A DNA stretch of 64,000 bases from Dromaius novaehollandiae (Eukaryota > Chordata > Aves > Casuariiformes > Dromaiidae), in contig NC_088113.1 in the NCBI RefSeq assembly GCF_036370855.1, forward strand, positions 18,558,501 through 18,622,500. The letters are read 5' to 3'. Both the position numbers and the translations under genes were made by a program. Positions 1-12,128 of this stretch are shown one piece after another (the stretch's first letter is position 1; every line of letters starts with the position of its first letter). The notes under the pieces were generated by a model, which was not told the origin of the DNA, ran no database searches, and saw nothing but the letters and a program-made list of their open reading frames with translations.

Positions 1-865
1 CGCAGGTGCTGGGATGATCAGCCCTTTGCCGCGGCAGCCGCCTGCGTCGGCCAGTTGCAGAGCAGCCTGAAAGGCCCCGGCTGCTCCAGAGTCCCAAGAT
101 GGATCATGGCCACTTTGGGCTGGCAAAGAGGGTGAGTGAAGCTACCAGATTTAAGCACGAAGAGCCCTGACAAGGTGTGCACCTTTGGTCCCATGCTTAG
201 AAAACAAGCCTTTTTCAGGGCTGTGAGCAGCTGGCAGAAGGAGCACTTATTACTCCAGACAGAAACACACAGGCCTCTCACCCCCAATTCGGGACTTTAT
301 TGGAAGGAGAGATAAGAAAGGCTGGAAACGAGATAAATTGAAAATACCTTCTTAGATTCAAGTGATTCATGGCTAACATCTTACAAGGTTTCTCCTGCCT
401 CCACCTGTCAAATAAAATGCCAGCAGGGAGTATAAGACAGCAGAGAGAAGCTTTCTCCCAGAGGGTTAAAACCAGTGAAGCTCCCTGAAATGTGTCACAA
501 CCACTTAGCAGGAGGGGACCTCATGTGCAGCAGGCATGGCTGTTCGTAGGGTCAACAGCCATCCAGAGTCTGAGGACTAAGTGCTGGGAGACACAGGTTT
601 CATATCTGTCCATACTCAGGTACAGACCCCCCATACGGCACCTTTTTTTGTCTTCTTTTGCCACATAACAGGGAATTACTGGCAGGGGAAGAGTGGAATT
701 ACCCAAACCCGCTTTGAGGGTGACCATGGTGGGCTGTCCGCTGCCATCCCTGATACACAGTTGGTTCTGGTTGCCTGTCCCAGAGGCACAACAGGACTCA
801 GCACCTAAAAGTTGAAGCCAGATACTCCAAGTAGAATAAATAAGAATGTCTTTCAGGTCTTGTTA

Positions 866-905
866 TTCCCAGATCAAGACTAGATGATTTAATGTCCCTT
901 CTGGC
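866..905 (+). repeat. Possible CR1 3'-end remnant
   Basis: GACTAGATGATTTAATGTCC followed by CTTCTGGC resembles the conserved 3' portion of avian CR1 LINEs (GACTAGATGATCT, then GGTCCCTTCCAACC). The terminal 8-bp repeats are not present. It is short and diverged, so the call is tentative. Confidence 0.35.
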
Positions 906-3900
906 TTTAAGCTCAAAGAGGTCATATTACAGTATCACAACTATTAAGGTAGCCCTAGGTCAGAGCTTTTCATGTAATACTATGGTAGAGCTCAGAGGAA
1001 GGGAGGACTTGGTCTTGACCAAGGCCAAGAGGAATTCAGTCCTTCAAGGTCTTGTGTTTTAGCTCCTGCTCAGAAAAGTTTCTTTTTTAAAAGTTAATGG
1101 TTGTACCTTTCTGGTGTGCAACCCAGAGAAGAAAGAAACATGCTGGAATTTCATTTAACAAACTTAAGTAGTAAAACTATTTTTAGGGGCTGCATGTTCT
1201 CATTGGAGCATCTGTGACCTTACAATTTCAAGGCTTTTTTTGTCTTCTCCATGGAAGCATTATAGCAGTACTCGTGTCCTGATGGCTTAGACACAATTTC
1301 CTGATGATAAATGACAGCTTCCCTGTGCCGCTTGGTCAACCTTGCGCTAAATAGCACATAACGAGTGAGACAACAACAGCGAAATAGTTAAACTGTAATG
1401 CAAGACAAGAGCTCTGAGTCCTCTATAATTTTGCCAAGCACCTTCAAATTCCCCATGTGGGAAGCCTGTTTTGAGGTGCATTTTTAAATGGGTCACTAAA
1501 GACCATGAGGAAAATGAGCTTAAAATCTTGCTCTCGGAAATATCCCCTGAAGTACTGTACCTTCTGTTCCTTGAGTGCAATATATTGTAACGGCTCTGTA
1601 GAGACTTCAACATTACAGTGTACTGCACATCAGGAAAAATGCAAATGGGGTAGGCACAACTCCCCGTCTCAAACACCTACCTCTCCTCTCGGATCAACGG
1701 GAGGAGACAAACCCCTCCGGAGGGTGAGTCGGAGGAGAAGACTAACCTATGTTACCCAGATTGCCCTCTGGAAAAACCTCTCCCTTCCTCTCAACTGAGT
1801 ACACGGGAAGTGAAGACTAGTCTTCTAACTGAAGCAGTGTTTATAGATGCCTAAAGTGGATATATCCCAAAGCCTCTGCAGAAAAATCCAGTCATCCTGC
1901 CTATGTTACACTTAGGCTTCATCTCTGTAGTTCCTGATCTCCTTTAGCAGTCAGTGTATCTGGGACTGACACGCAGCTGAAAAGACGTAATTTAGCCATT
2001 AGAGAGGCACCGCCTTATTAAATTATTAATGCATTGCTGTTTTACTGCTATTAATGCTTCTAAGTTATTGTTTGGGGAAGTCAGGATAATGTAGTAGGAA
2101 AACATTTCAGAAGCATCAGAAGCTGATTCTTGGACTTTGTTATATGTTTTCATGTGTGCATTTAATTCTTTGAAAATATTATTCCATCCTTTATCATAAA
2201 GAACTGCAGCCAAATGGGATAACCAAGCCAGGTGTGGATCTGCTACTTACTGCAAAAGAAGGACAAATTATAGGTGACTCAGAAAAGGCTGAGATATTTA
2301 ATACCCACTGAGCTATACCTTCAGCAAAAATATATAAATAAATAAGTGGAGACCAGATATGTGATGAAATCAATTTTAAAAAGGAGGCAGCAGTGCAGGC
2401 CATTTACAAGTTAAAGGATATTTATGGAAGATGAATGAATTCAGCCTGGCAGGCCTGAAGAAATCTCTCTGAGAGTGTTTAAGGAACTGGCCAGGTTTAA
2501 ATGTCTGCTCATAATTTATCTTACATTTACCTACAGTCTTTCTTGAGTATTCTCTATATAATGGAAGCAGAAGGAAAATTACAAATATTGGAGTCATTAC
2601 GTCCATTTACCCACTGCACTGGGTAAATACATTAAAAAAAAGTTAGATTTGGGATATTTTTATTCTGCTGGCACTTACAGCTTCATACTCTTTTTGTACG
2701 AAAGATCAGTACTGGGCTCTGTTTCAGCAAAAATCGGAAGTCTTCTAAACTTGGGAGCAAATTCTGTGCTGAGTGAAAATTTCTGTTACCCAAGATATGC
2801 ATGAAGCTGAAAATCAGGGCAGATTTGAGGTCTGCCTCAAATCAGAGTGCATTTAAACTTCTTATGCTGTGATCAAGTCCAGCCCCAGTTTAGGATTAAG
2901 GTTATGAAATGCTAAAATTATGTAATCAGAAATGACGGCATCAGATTATGTATCAAGCTGTTAGGGAAAGAGGGACATTCCAGCTAAATCAGATGTGCCT
3001 TTATTTTAAGTATTCTGCAAGCAGAACCAGAGGATCTCTGGCAGGGAGAGGAGGGGAGAGCAGCAACGAAAAATCAAAGCTGCTGATCAAAACTAATGGG
3101 TCAAATCCACAAGTAGAGCTTAGCAAATTGTGCTGCTGTGAACAGAGTAAAACATCAGAAAACATGACTTGTCTCCTGCGTGTGAGGATATTCCCTCAGA
3201 GCCAGGGCAGACTCCATCAGACCCAGGGACACCCTGTGCCAGGACATCTGTAGGGTCACAGGCAAAGCAAACCATGGAAACACGCTCCAGGAGCATCAGG
3301 GCTGCCTGCCTGTCTCCAGCCTTCGACTCTGTGCTGGTGGCTATTTTATTGTCCGTATGGATTGTCATTCTAGTTAGACTCTCTCCTGCCTCCCCATCTT
3401 TCTGCTCATGAATAATCTCTAAATGGGACACGCCGGGTGATGTGCAGCTCCTAGGCCTAGGCTATGCTATGTGGCTAGCACGGGGGCTGCCAAGGAACCC
3501 AGACCCCAGGGCTACAGGAGCATGGTCACCAGCCACACACTCTGCACACCCACACTTGCCACTTAGGAGAGCAGGTGCTCTTCAGAGCTGTTGTCCTCTT
3601 GTGAACCAGGCCTGGTGCTCTCAGTTCTCTGAGTCACGTCTCACGGGTCCTGTGACCCTCAGGCCCCTGCAACTTTTGGCTTGTGACTACTGGAGCAGGA
3701 AGGCTGGCCAGCCTTTACTAGCAGCCCAGTGGGTTGAGGATTTCCAATGAAAAGAGCTGTCTATTTTGTTCTAAAAAGATTTCTCAAATTCTCTTGTGTC
3801 ACTGGTGCCTACACTGCCATTTCATTCATAACTAAATGTGATCACTGGTCAGACACCAGTAAGAATTTCATGCCGTTGTTCTGGCAGGAACTGGTGCCAG

Positions 3901-6900
3901 CAGCCTTCTCACAAGCCTTGGGATGTTGTGCGTTTGGCGGGCGTTTGCTTAAACTGCAAGTGAAAAGGCTGTGCAGTGCCACCAAAGAGCTCCCTGCAGC
4001 TGTGGCCCCACGTAACACTTAGTCCCTTGTGGGCATTAACCAGAATTACAGAATTTCAGGATCAGAATCAGAATTTCTTTATCCCCAAGAAATACTCTGA
4101 TTGACAGTCTTCAAACACAAGCGATAGGGAAGAGGCAGGTACATCAGCGGAGGACGGAGGGACAGAGGTGAGTCACTGTACTCACCACAGAGGGTAGGTA
4201 CCAGTTACGACTGCGGTTGTAGATAGACTCGAGCTAGCTTTAAACTGCTCAAGTAACATAACCACTATGGAATTCAGTGTGGGCTGGCAAAGCCCCCCTT
4301 GGAAATTAAGTAAGCATCTGAGCTGTCAGATATATTATACAGCAGGGCAGTGCCTCAGAGTACGCTGGAGTAACTCCTCATTTAGCTAGTAAAAGGTAAT
4401 TTAGGTAGAACTGTACGATCCGACAGTTTTCATATCCTAAATGTCATTAGGCATAATTAGAAAAAGATACCAGCTAGTAGGTATGATTTAAACACAGCTA
4501 CCAGTTAAACCCATTCTGACTAGGAAGAGGGCAGTGGGTAGTGCATGACGATCACTTCTTTAACCTGTCCCTCACACTTGCCTTTTGCTCTGTGTTTTGC
4601 ATTCATCTCTACAGTGTGCCGAAATTTGATGCAGTTCATCCTGCATTTACCTTTCAAGCCTTGCCAGTTCTGGTACAGAGCTAAATCGCAGGTTCTCGAG
4701 GCTGTCCTTGTTATATCCCTGTTCTGGAGAGGAAACCTGGCTGCTAGGTGCCATCTCAGGATAGAAAAGGAAATGAAGGACTGAACTAAAGAGCGTTGCC
4801 GCAGCCTCTGCAGTTTGCTGTAGCTTCCCTTGTAACTGCAGGGCATCCTCGAACGAGAACGGCCTGCTCCGCTCCGCCAGTGCCTTGCCCTGACTGAGAA
4901 CTTCTGCGTTCTGCTCTTTTGGGCAAGAGATGCAGGGACAAGTGCCCAGCATTAGCCAGAGGGATTAAAGGGGTTAATTCACATGATTTAATAGCTGTTC
5001 CCTCGGCTGACTCAGAAGTGGTGCGGAGAGGTTTGGACTATGGCTTGGTCTATCCGTCCCAAGCCTGAAAGACACCAGTTCTGGGAGGGAGTTTGAAACT
5101 GCGGCCACGGAGCACAGCGGCAGGGAGCTTCTCCCATCCCAGAGCCCTGCAGCAGAGCCCGGAGGAGCGGGGGAAAGGGAAGGTTCCCGCTGCTGTTCCT
5201 CAGGCAGCGCAGCCACAGCCAGCAGGACGCAGAAGGCAAAAGTCTGCGTTTTTCCCACGTCCAGCAGGTAGCTGCTTCATAATTACAGACCTTCACAGCA
5301 AGAAATATTGCACTGTAGATTTTACAGCAGTCCATAAAGAAGCAGAAGGGCACCACATCGCCTTCCAAGCTCTGTTGGGAAGACAGAAAAGATCTTTACC
5401 TGTGCCTGCCTTCCCCTTCCATCTAATTCCTCCAAGGTCTCTGCCCATTACCCTGCTGACCCTCCAGCAGGACCGGGGGAACTCACGGAGAAAAGTCTAT
5501 CAAGTCACAGGCTAAGGCATGTGATAACAGCAGGGAAGAGGAAAGCTGGATGCTCCCAGGATGTTCATGAGCACGCTGTTCTGTAAGCAATGACGCCTGC
5601 TAGCCTACAGGCCTGTTTCACAGCTGGATTCTCTAAATATTTATTAAGGCATGCTCTTTTGTCTGGAGTTTTCCTTAGAGACTGCAATATTCATAAAGAT
5701 GCTGTCTTGTGTGGCTTCTCTGGTGTCTATTCAGGGCTGTGCTCATGCGGCAACACTCCTTCAATAAGGACACTAATAAAGTCCATCTCCTTTGCCAGGC
5801 CACCTTCTGCTAAGAGGTTTCCAAGCTAGGAATTTCTCTGGGAACTCTTTCTGTTTTATCAAATGTAACCAAAACTTCTCTTACTCTTTGGGATTCATAG
5901 GATTTCAAGTTTAGTGAGGCAGCTTTGGCTTACTCTGTAATATCTGGCTTTATCAACCTGTTTTATTTCAGTAGCTATAGATTTGTAAGATCTTGAGAAC
6001 AAGATCTGCTTTTGTAAGACACATATACAAATGCCTAATGCAAGGAGATTCTCATTGGATTTTCTGGCTACAGTCATGAAAAAAAGATCTGGGCACTGAA
6101 TGAAAATCCATGTCTTTTCAGGCACTGGGTAAGGCAAAAGATCATTTTGAATGTAATTGGGGTAGGGAATAAAATTAATACTTACAAAACTTTATTTTTT
6201 AAGTTAATAAATACTTTCTTTGCTACTCATTCCTCTGTGAAAAATAAAATTAGTTAACAATTTTGGAAAGTTTTTCTTTTTCTGGTTGCTTGAGAATTGC
6301 CTGGTATTGCCCGAGGTTAAAAATAATCAGAATGGAGCATTGTGCAAACGGGCTGAGGAAACTTCCCCCAGGACATCTCCCAACTCATCCTCTGTGGGCT
6401 TGTGATTCCAGCTTCCCAGTCTGTGTCTCCGCATCAACAAGATTTATGAGGCTTCCGCTTGTCCTGGACAGCTAAGCCACTTTTGATTATTCATCACGGC
6501 TTTTCAGTGAGTAACGTGAGCAGCAGCAGTGTGTATCCTTGTGCTGTAAGAAATGATGTACTTCCGAACCCTTCACAGTGTTAATTCACCAGATAAACCC
6601 AATGAATTCCCGCAAGGACCCAAGGATAGTCAACAGCAGCCTAGAGAAAGAGGTACTATATAGAAAAAGAAATTTCTTGTGTTGAATCCATGGCTGCACT
6701 GTGTAGATAACATAAGAATTGCTTATTTGGCTGTCAGCAGTAATGAAGATTTTCTCTTCTGTTGGCCAGTATTGAAAAGTGTTAGTACATCACTGCAGCA
6801 CCTCTGTACCTTTTCCAGAAAAAAAATAGCAGAATGGGTAGGCAGAATAAATACTGAAAGGAGCCAATCTGGAATGGAGTTTAAAATAAGTAAAGGGAAG

Positions 6901-7359
6901 GAAAATGGATAAATCATCCTAATGAGACTTCTGCTCTTGTTTCCAAAGCAGATGCAATGACATGCGTCGGGGGCATAACAGTTCTGGGCTCAGACACCCA
7001 TGAAATGAACTTGCTAACTACCTGTGCTCATGCTCAGTCTGCAGAAATGTGAAATAATATGAGTTAGCTTAGCCCCAGAAAAAGCAAGATAAATGCATTC
7101 AAATTTATCTAAAAACTACTACGTAATGAGATCAGTATATCATTAACTCAGGAAGAAACTTAAGAAATGTTTTGATTTCAGCAGAGTTGCTCCTGACACA
7201 CACCACTGAAAGCAGAGTGTGGTGTTAAAACTGCAGATTTCTTTTTAAAGCTTCGGGAGGAATCCCTTGTGTTTTATAACACAGAACTGCACATTAAGTG
7301 AACTTCTGAAATCCCTGAGAGAACCAAAAGCCTTTATTCTCCTTTAATTTTTAGCAGTA

Positions 7360-7400
7360 GAATTACTCCCAGTTTATACTGATAAAAGAGATGAGAACAA
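7360..7400 (+). repeat. Possible ancient interspersed-repeat fragment
   Basis: GAATTACTCCCAGTTTATAC followed by TGATAAAAGAGATGAGAAC resembles a common reptile/bird repeat tail of the type TTACTCCTGATTTACACC, GGTGTAAATGAGATCAGAA. It is diverged, and it resembles the copy at 17641 read in the opposite sense. Confidence 0.4.
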
Positions 7401-7955
7401 ATCGTACGAGGTTGTGCACTGACGCTAACCAAGACTCATTAAGCTAATTATAGCTTGTTCACAGGAGCCTGATCCCAGTCCCACTTCCCTGCATCTACAC
7501 CAGCACAACTCACCCGAGCTCGGCGGAGCTGCTTTTGTGTTATATCACCAGGGTCAACATCAAAATAAGTCCCAAGGAAAGCACAGCATAACTGAAATGC
7601 AACACAAGAGTAATCTTAATGCTACCATTCTCCGGTTTGCTCCCCATAGTTATGCAGGAATTGTAATGTATGCAGGCAAACCACTCAGCGGGACTATATT
7701 TCCTCAGAAAATGTTTGTCTCAGGAAGCCAAATTACATTTCCTCATTCAACCCAGACTAGCTAAATTTCCATTTGCAAAATGAGTACTATTTGCCTCATG
7801 ATTTTTTGCTTCTCAAGGATTTCTTATAGTATGCCAGCTTTCCATCACACGCACAAATTCCCAGCCAGAATTGCGCCTGTTTAGTTACCGCAGCCTTGTG
7901 CACGCAGACCAGCCACTCGTCTAGCAGGGGGACAGCACGCATATTATTAATCTCA

Positions 7956-7988
7956 AACATGCAAACCTGGCATGCAAATGTGCATGTT
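7956..7988. repeat. Inverted repeat enclosing a POU octamer
   Basis: AACATGC (7956-7962) and GCATGTT (7982-7988) are reverse complements. Between them lies a perfect ATGCAAAT octamer at 7972-7979. Any regulatory role is inference. Confidence 0.7.
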
Positions 7989-9764
7989 AGTCTGAAATTC
8001 AGGCTCTGCCTGTACTGGTAATTTTAGAGTGAAAAAACAAAAGTCACCTACTTTAATACATCAGCTCTTCGCCCGTATAGATGCTTGTTGCAAGATTTTA
8101 TGTTTGCACAAGGTTAGGGTTTAATCTTAGTTACGCAGGTGTGAGTAGGGATCTACTTTACAGACTTCAGTAAATGTTGCGCTGATCCCAGTGGGAACAT
8201 CTGGACTGCACCGACTTGCCCAATGTGTCATAGTGGATTTGTAAAAGAGATGAAAAGAAAATCCATGCATGAGTCCTGATGCACTCCCTGCTGTTCCCCT
8301 CCTTACACAACACTTCGTTACATAAAACTTATTCTGGAAAAAAAAGAGATGGGGGGAGAGAGGGAAAAAAAATAACATCTTTTTGGTTGTAAGCCAGTTT
8401 TCTGCATGAACATGGCAGCAGCATGTGAAGAGAAGCAAGATTTCCTTATAGCACCATGTGACAAGGCTAATCAAAATAAACATCCAAAAAAATAAAGAAA
8501 TTAAGGATGAGGTAGCAGACTGTGCAGAGAGCAGATGGTTATTTAAAATAACAGCAAAATTTTGCATGCAGGCTGCAACTATAGCTCTTGTCACAAAAAA
8601 TAGTTGTTAATGGCAAAAGAGAAGGCAGAAACGTCATTAGGGTATTTTGTGGAGCTGGCGAAGGCAGAAAGATGAAAACAATATGGGGGCAGAGGGCACT
8701 TTCAGCTCCCTACCCCAAATATCAATGGCACTGCGGCGGAAGTGGAGGAGATAGAAACGCGGTAGCTGGGAAGAAATTCCTATCGATCCCAGTTCAGTGT
8801 CACGCAACATAAAAGATGTCTCACAGGCCCAGGGATCAGCTGCGGAGCTGAAGAAGAAACTTTGTCTCCCCAGGAAGAGAAAAACCCAGAATCTGTAGTT
8901 TCGTCAGTCTTGTGGACACCCTGAGAAAGGAACCAGGAAAGCAGGACTGCACTGACCATCCTGCCGTTCCCGTGGCCGTGCACAGATGCATAACTTGAGC
9001 TCAAGATTAAGCGCTTCGCCAGGTGTTTTGCTAATCTTGCCTTATGTCAGGTCTGTCACCGTGACAAAGCGTTGTTGCCGTGGGTCAGCCCTCATTCTCC
9101 ATGAGGGATCTGATGTCCCAGAGCAGCGTGTGCAGGCTGTTTTGTCCCATCGCGAGGTCCCGGTAGGATGGGGCAGGGATCTGAGCTGCCTCCCAGGTCC
9201 TGCCCTCTTGTCCGGTGGCTCCCACTGCAGCTGGCGATCGCTGGCCATGCAGCTCAGGTGCTACTCTGAGTTACCTGCCGTGGGGAAGGTGCCCCTGGGT
9301 TTTGCTAGGGTGCATAGCAAAATAGGGGGCAGCTCACTGCTAAGTTGCAAATCATATTAAATAACAACAAAAAATCCAAGCCAGAAGAGACAGGTTGTTT
9401 CCAGACAGGCAGGAGCATGAGCCAGTTCCTGAACATGCTGTGCATCCCCCAAATTTGCATCCAGTACTTAGGTGGTTCAGCCTCTGATTAGGAGCAAAAC
9501 ACTTAATCAAAGAGGCTCCTACAGCCTCGGAAGGTCCACCAGTCGTCTGAACCTCCTCAGCTCATTTTGCAGATGCCATTCCCTGGGGTGACTCCCTGAA
9601 GAATACCCTTGTAACGTGCCTGGTTTTAAAAAAAGCAAACAATCTCCTTTCGACATGACTGTTGTGACAAATCGAACTGCATGAACAAAAACTTATCTCT
9701 GTACAAACTAACCGCTTGACAACTGCGTGGGAAGCTGGGAGGGAGCAGGGTGGGAAGGAGGGCT

Positions 9765-10012
9765 CGAAGCGCCCGACAAAATCAGCCGCTCTCTGGACCG
9801 CAGCCTGCAGCGGCTCACGTGGGAAGTGCTCTGGAACAGCAGCGTCCATGTGCAGGTCCCGAATGATGCTGCTGGCACCATCCTGTCCACTCTGGGAGAC
9901 TTGAGCTTCCAGCTAGAAACAGGGAGATGCAGCTTCCCAAACAGGGAGGATGCTGCCAACCAGCTGCTGAACAGCGTCTTGGACATCTCAGATTCAATCA
10001 AGGGGCGCTGGG
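9765..10012 (+). other. Coding-like stretch of unknown origin
   Basis: In the frame that is open from 9712 to 10089, the part from about 9773 to 10005 has strong GC bias at third codon positions and a natural amino-acid pattern, including LDRSLQRLTWEVLW and AANQLLNSVLDISDS. The flanks do not look like splice sites: the upstream side is purine-rich with no polypyrimidine tract, and no GT donor follows the good part directly. It could be a decayed exon or retrocopy, or a single exon of an unrecognised gene. I recognise no family. Confidence 0.3.
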
Positions 10013-12110
10013 GGCCTCTCTCTGCAGCTCCTCTCTGCCCTGGCATGTGCTATTTGCAATTTGCCCAGTGTTATCTCTGCTATCTGTGAATTCATGCTTG
10101 ACTCTCCTGCAAGGGATCCCAACACATTGCTACTGTACTGCCACTTTCCCCCCCGCGACCAGCTAGCCAAGAGGGGTCAGCTAAGCAATGATATCTATTC
10201 AGCAAAAGACATTTATGCTTGTCTAAGTCCACAAAAATACCTGTTTGCTCCTGAACCTCCAGCTCTACTCCTGTTTTTACTGTGAATCCCCCTTTAAGGC
10301 TGAATAATAAAAATAATAATCAAAAATTGCAGAGAAATTGCTTCCTTTCTACAGTTAGAAGTATGAGAAGTGAGTTGTCAGCACATTGAAAAAATGGAAA
10401 GCAGCCGGCGCTGCTCTGCACTATTAAGTGTTTTTAGCACACCAGACACTTTAGGATCTTGGCACAGCGCAAGAAATACAAAGAAGCATCTTTTCTGTCT
10501 CTTGCAGAAGAGGGGAAAGTAGGGGGACATATTCTAAAGCCTCAAAAGCTGGAGATGACAGTGACATAGAGGATGCAGCTGTACTTTTTTTCCAAGGATG
10601 ATGGGTTTCCATGGAGTTCACGCCATACATCATCTGCTGTTTTGCTGGTCATGCCTGGTACCCTTGGTACTCTTGTCTGGCCTGTCTGGATGCAGAGATC
10701 CCCTGCCAAGTGTATGTACGTTTTAAAGATGTAGATAGAGCAACACAGCCTGACACACCCGAGCACTGACTTTGTAATTGTACCTCTTAGAAATCTGGAA
10801 ACTGTCAGGTTGGATCACTCCCAAGGTCCATTTACTCCGCTCGCCTTCTCTGACAGTGGCAGTGCCAGATACTTTAAAGGAAAGTGAAAAAACCTGCAAG
10901 CTGGGCAGTGTCACCCAGCTCTGGGAAGGGGTTGCCTGCGTGTTCCTATCCTCCCAGCTGTTTTTCTCTTTTTTTCTTTTCCAGCCCTGTCTACTAGAAA
11001 TGTCTGTGTTTTCCGTGACTGTGAGATAGCTTTTCTAGGAGTTGTTCCTCTCTCTCAGCAGAAAAACAGGGTTCCCACATTTTGCATTGAATCACAGCTT
11101 CAGACCTGACACATCAGGCCTCTTCACTCAAGTATAGCTCAATTCTTGTCTCAGGGCAACTTTCCACTTAAAAATACCCCAGCAACAGTTCATCTGCAGA
11201 AAGGACAAAGACAAAGGCTTATTGCCTGCCTAGAAACACAGAAATTCTCATCTCTCTACCCTGATAAACTACTGCAGCTGAATAGCAAATGAACTTCAAG
11301 CATTTTTTCTAATTTTCTTCCTCACAAATGATTACAAAAATTAACTGCATAGATGCTCACAGAATTTAAGATCATGGTCTGCTCAAAGGTATTCTCTGAA
11401 GAGAAAGAAAAGTTTTGCTGAGATTCTTGATACCTGATGATTAGGCTGTATGCAAGATCTTTCTTCTGCATTGTTATCTAGATAAATTAAAACCCTAAAT
11501 TTCCTTAAAAGTCATGCATGTTTGCACTAGCTTTGTACACCCCTCTTTTCTAAACTCTCTGATCTTGTATAATCATTTTATATTGCCACTCATCAGCGCA
11601 GTACCCGAGCACCTCCCACATAAAAACTGAGAGTGAGTGCATCCTTTAAGTAATTGTATTTCTTGAACATTGGGGTAAAACCTTAGCTTTGACAGAGCTT
11701 TCATTTTTGGGATATTATTTTGGATGTTACTATTTATTCTTCATTTAATATTTCTTGATTGCAAGGGATTTTTTGAGCAGAAATGGTGTTTCCTAAAGCT
11801 GGCTGGCCTTGCTGGGACACAGGGCAGGCTAAATCTCATAACTAAAAGATAAAACAAGGGTATTTCTCAGTCCAGAGCAGGAGGGTTACGCTATCCAAGG
11901 GGAGCAGGGGGCTGGTAATCCAGAGCAGCACCCCAGAGCCCCAGCTTGCAAGGGAAGCAAGCACGGTTAGAAGCACCCAGAACAAACAGCAATAGGGAGA
12001 GCGTCAGGAGAGCTAATGCTGTTAAATACTCTCAGGAAGCCTCGTCTCCCATGTGTGTCCCTGGCAGATGTGGTGAGTCATCAGACTGCTGTTGGGGAAG
12101 CACAGCTATA

Positions 12111-12128
12111 GATACATATGTATGTATC
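12111..12128. repeat. 8-bp-arm hairpin with 2-base loop
   Basis: GATACATA, TG, TATGTATC: perfect arms with a two-base loop. Confidence 0.9.

Larger units (their letters stand above)
1..9764. other. Gene-poor intergenic sequence, first part
   Basis: No gene is recognised. Open frames here are short and lack known domains or convincing splice context. In human the next gene upstream of MRGBP is NTSR1; I looked for its conserved receptor exons and did not find them, so it probably lies further upstream. Faint ancient-repeat remnants occur at about 866-905 and 7360-7400, and an octamer motif inside an inverted repeat at 7956-7988. Confidence 0.7.

Noticed and set aside
8127-8594. 155-codon minus-strand frame
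   Set aside because: It is Phe/Leu/Ser-rich with no domain, in AT-rich DNA with purine runs on the + strand; best explained by composition.
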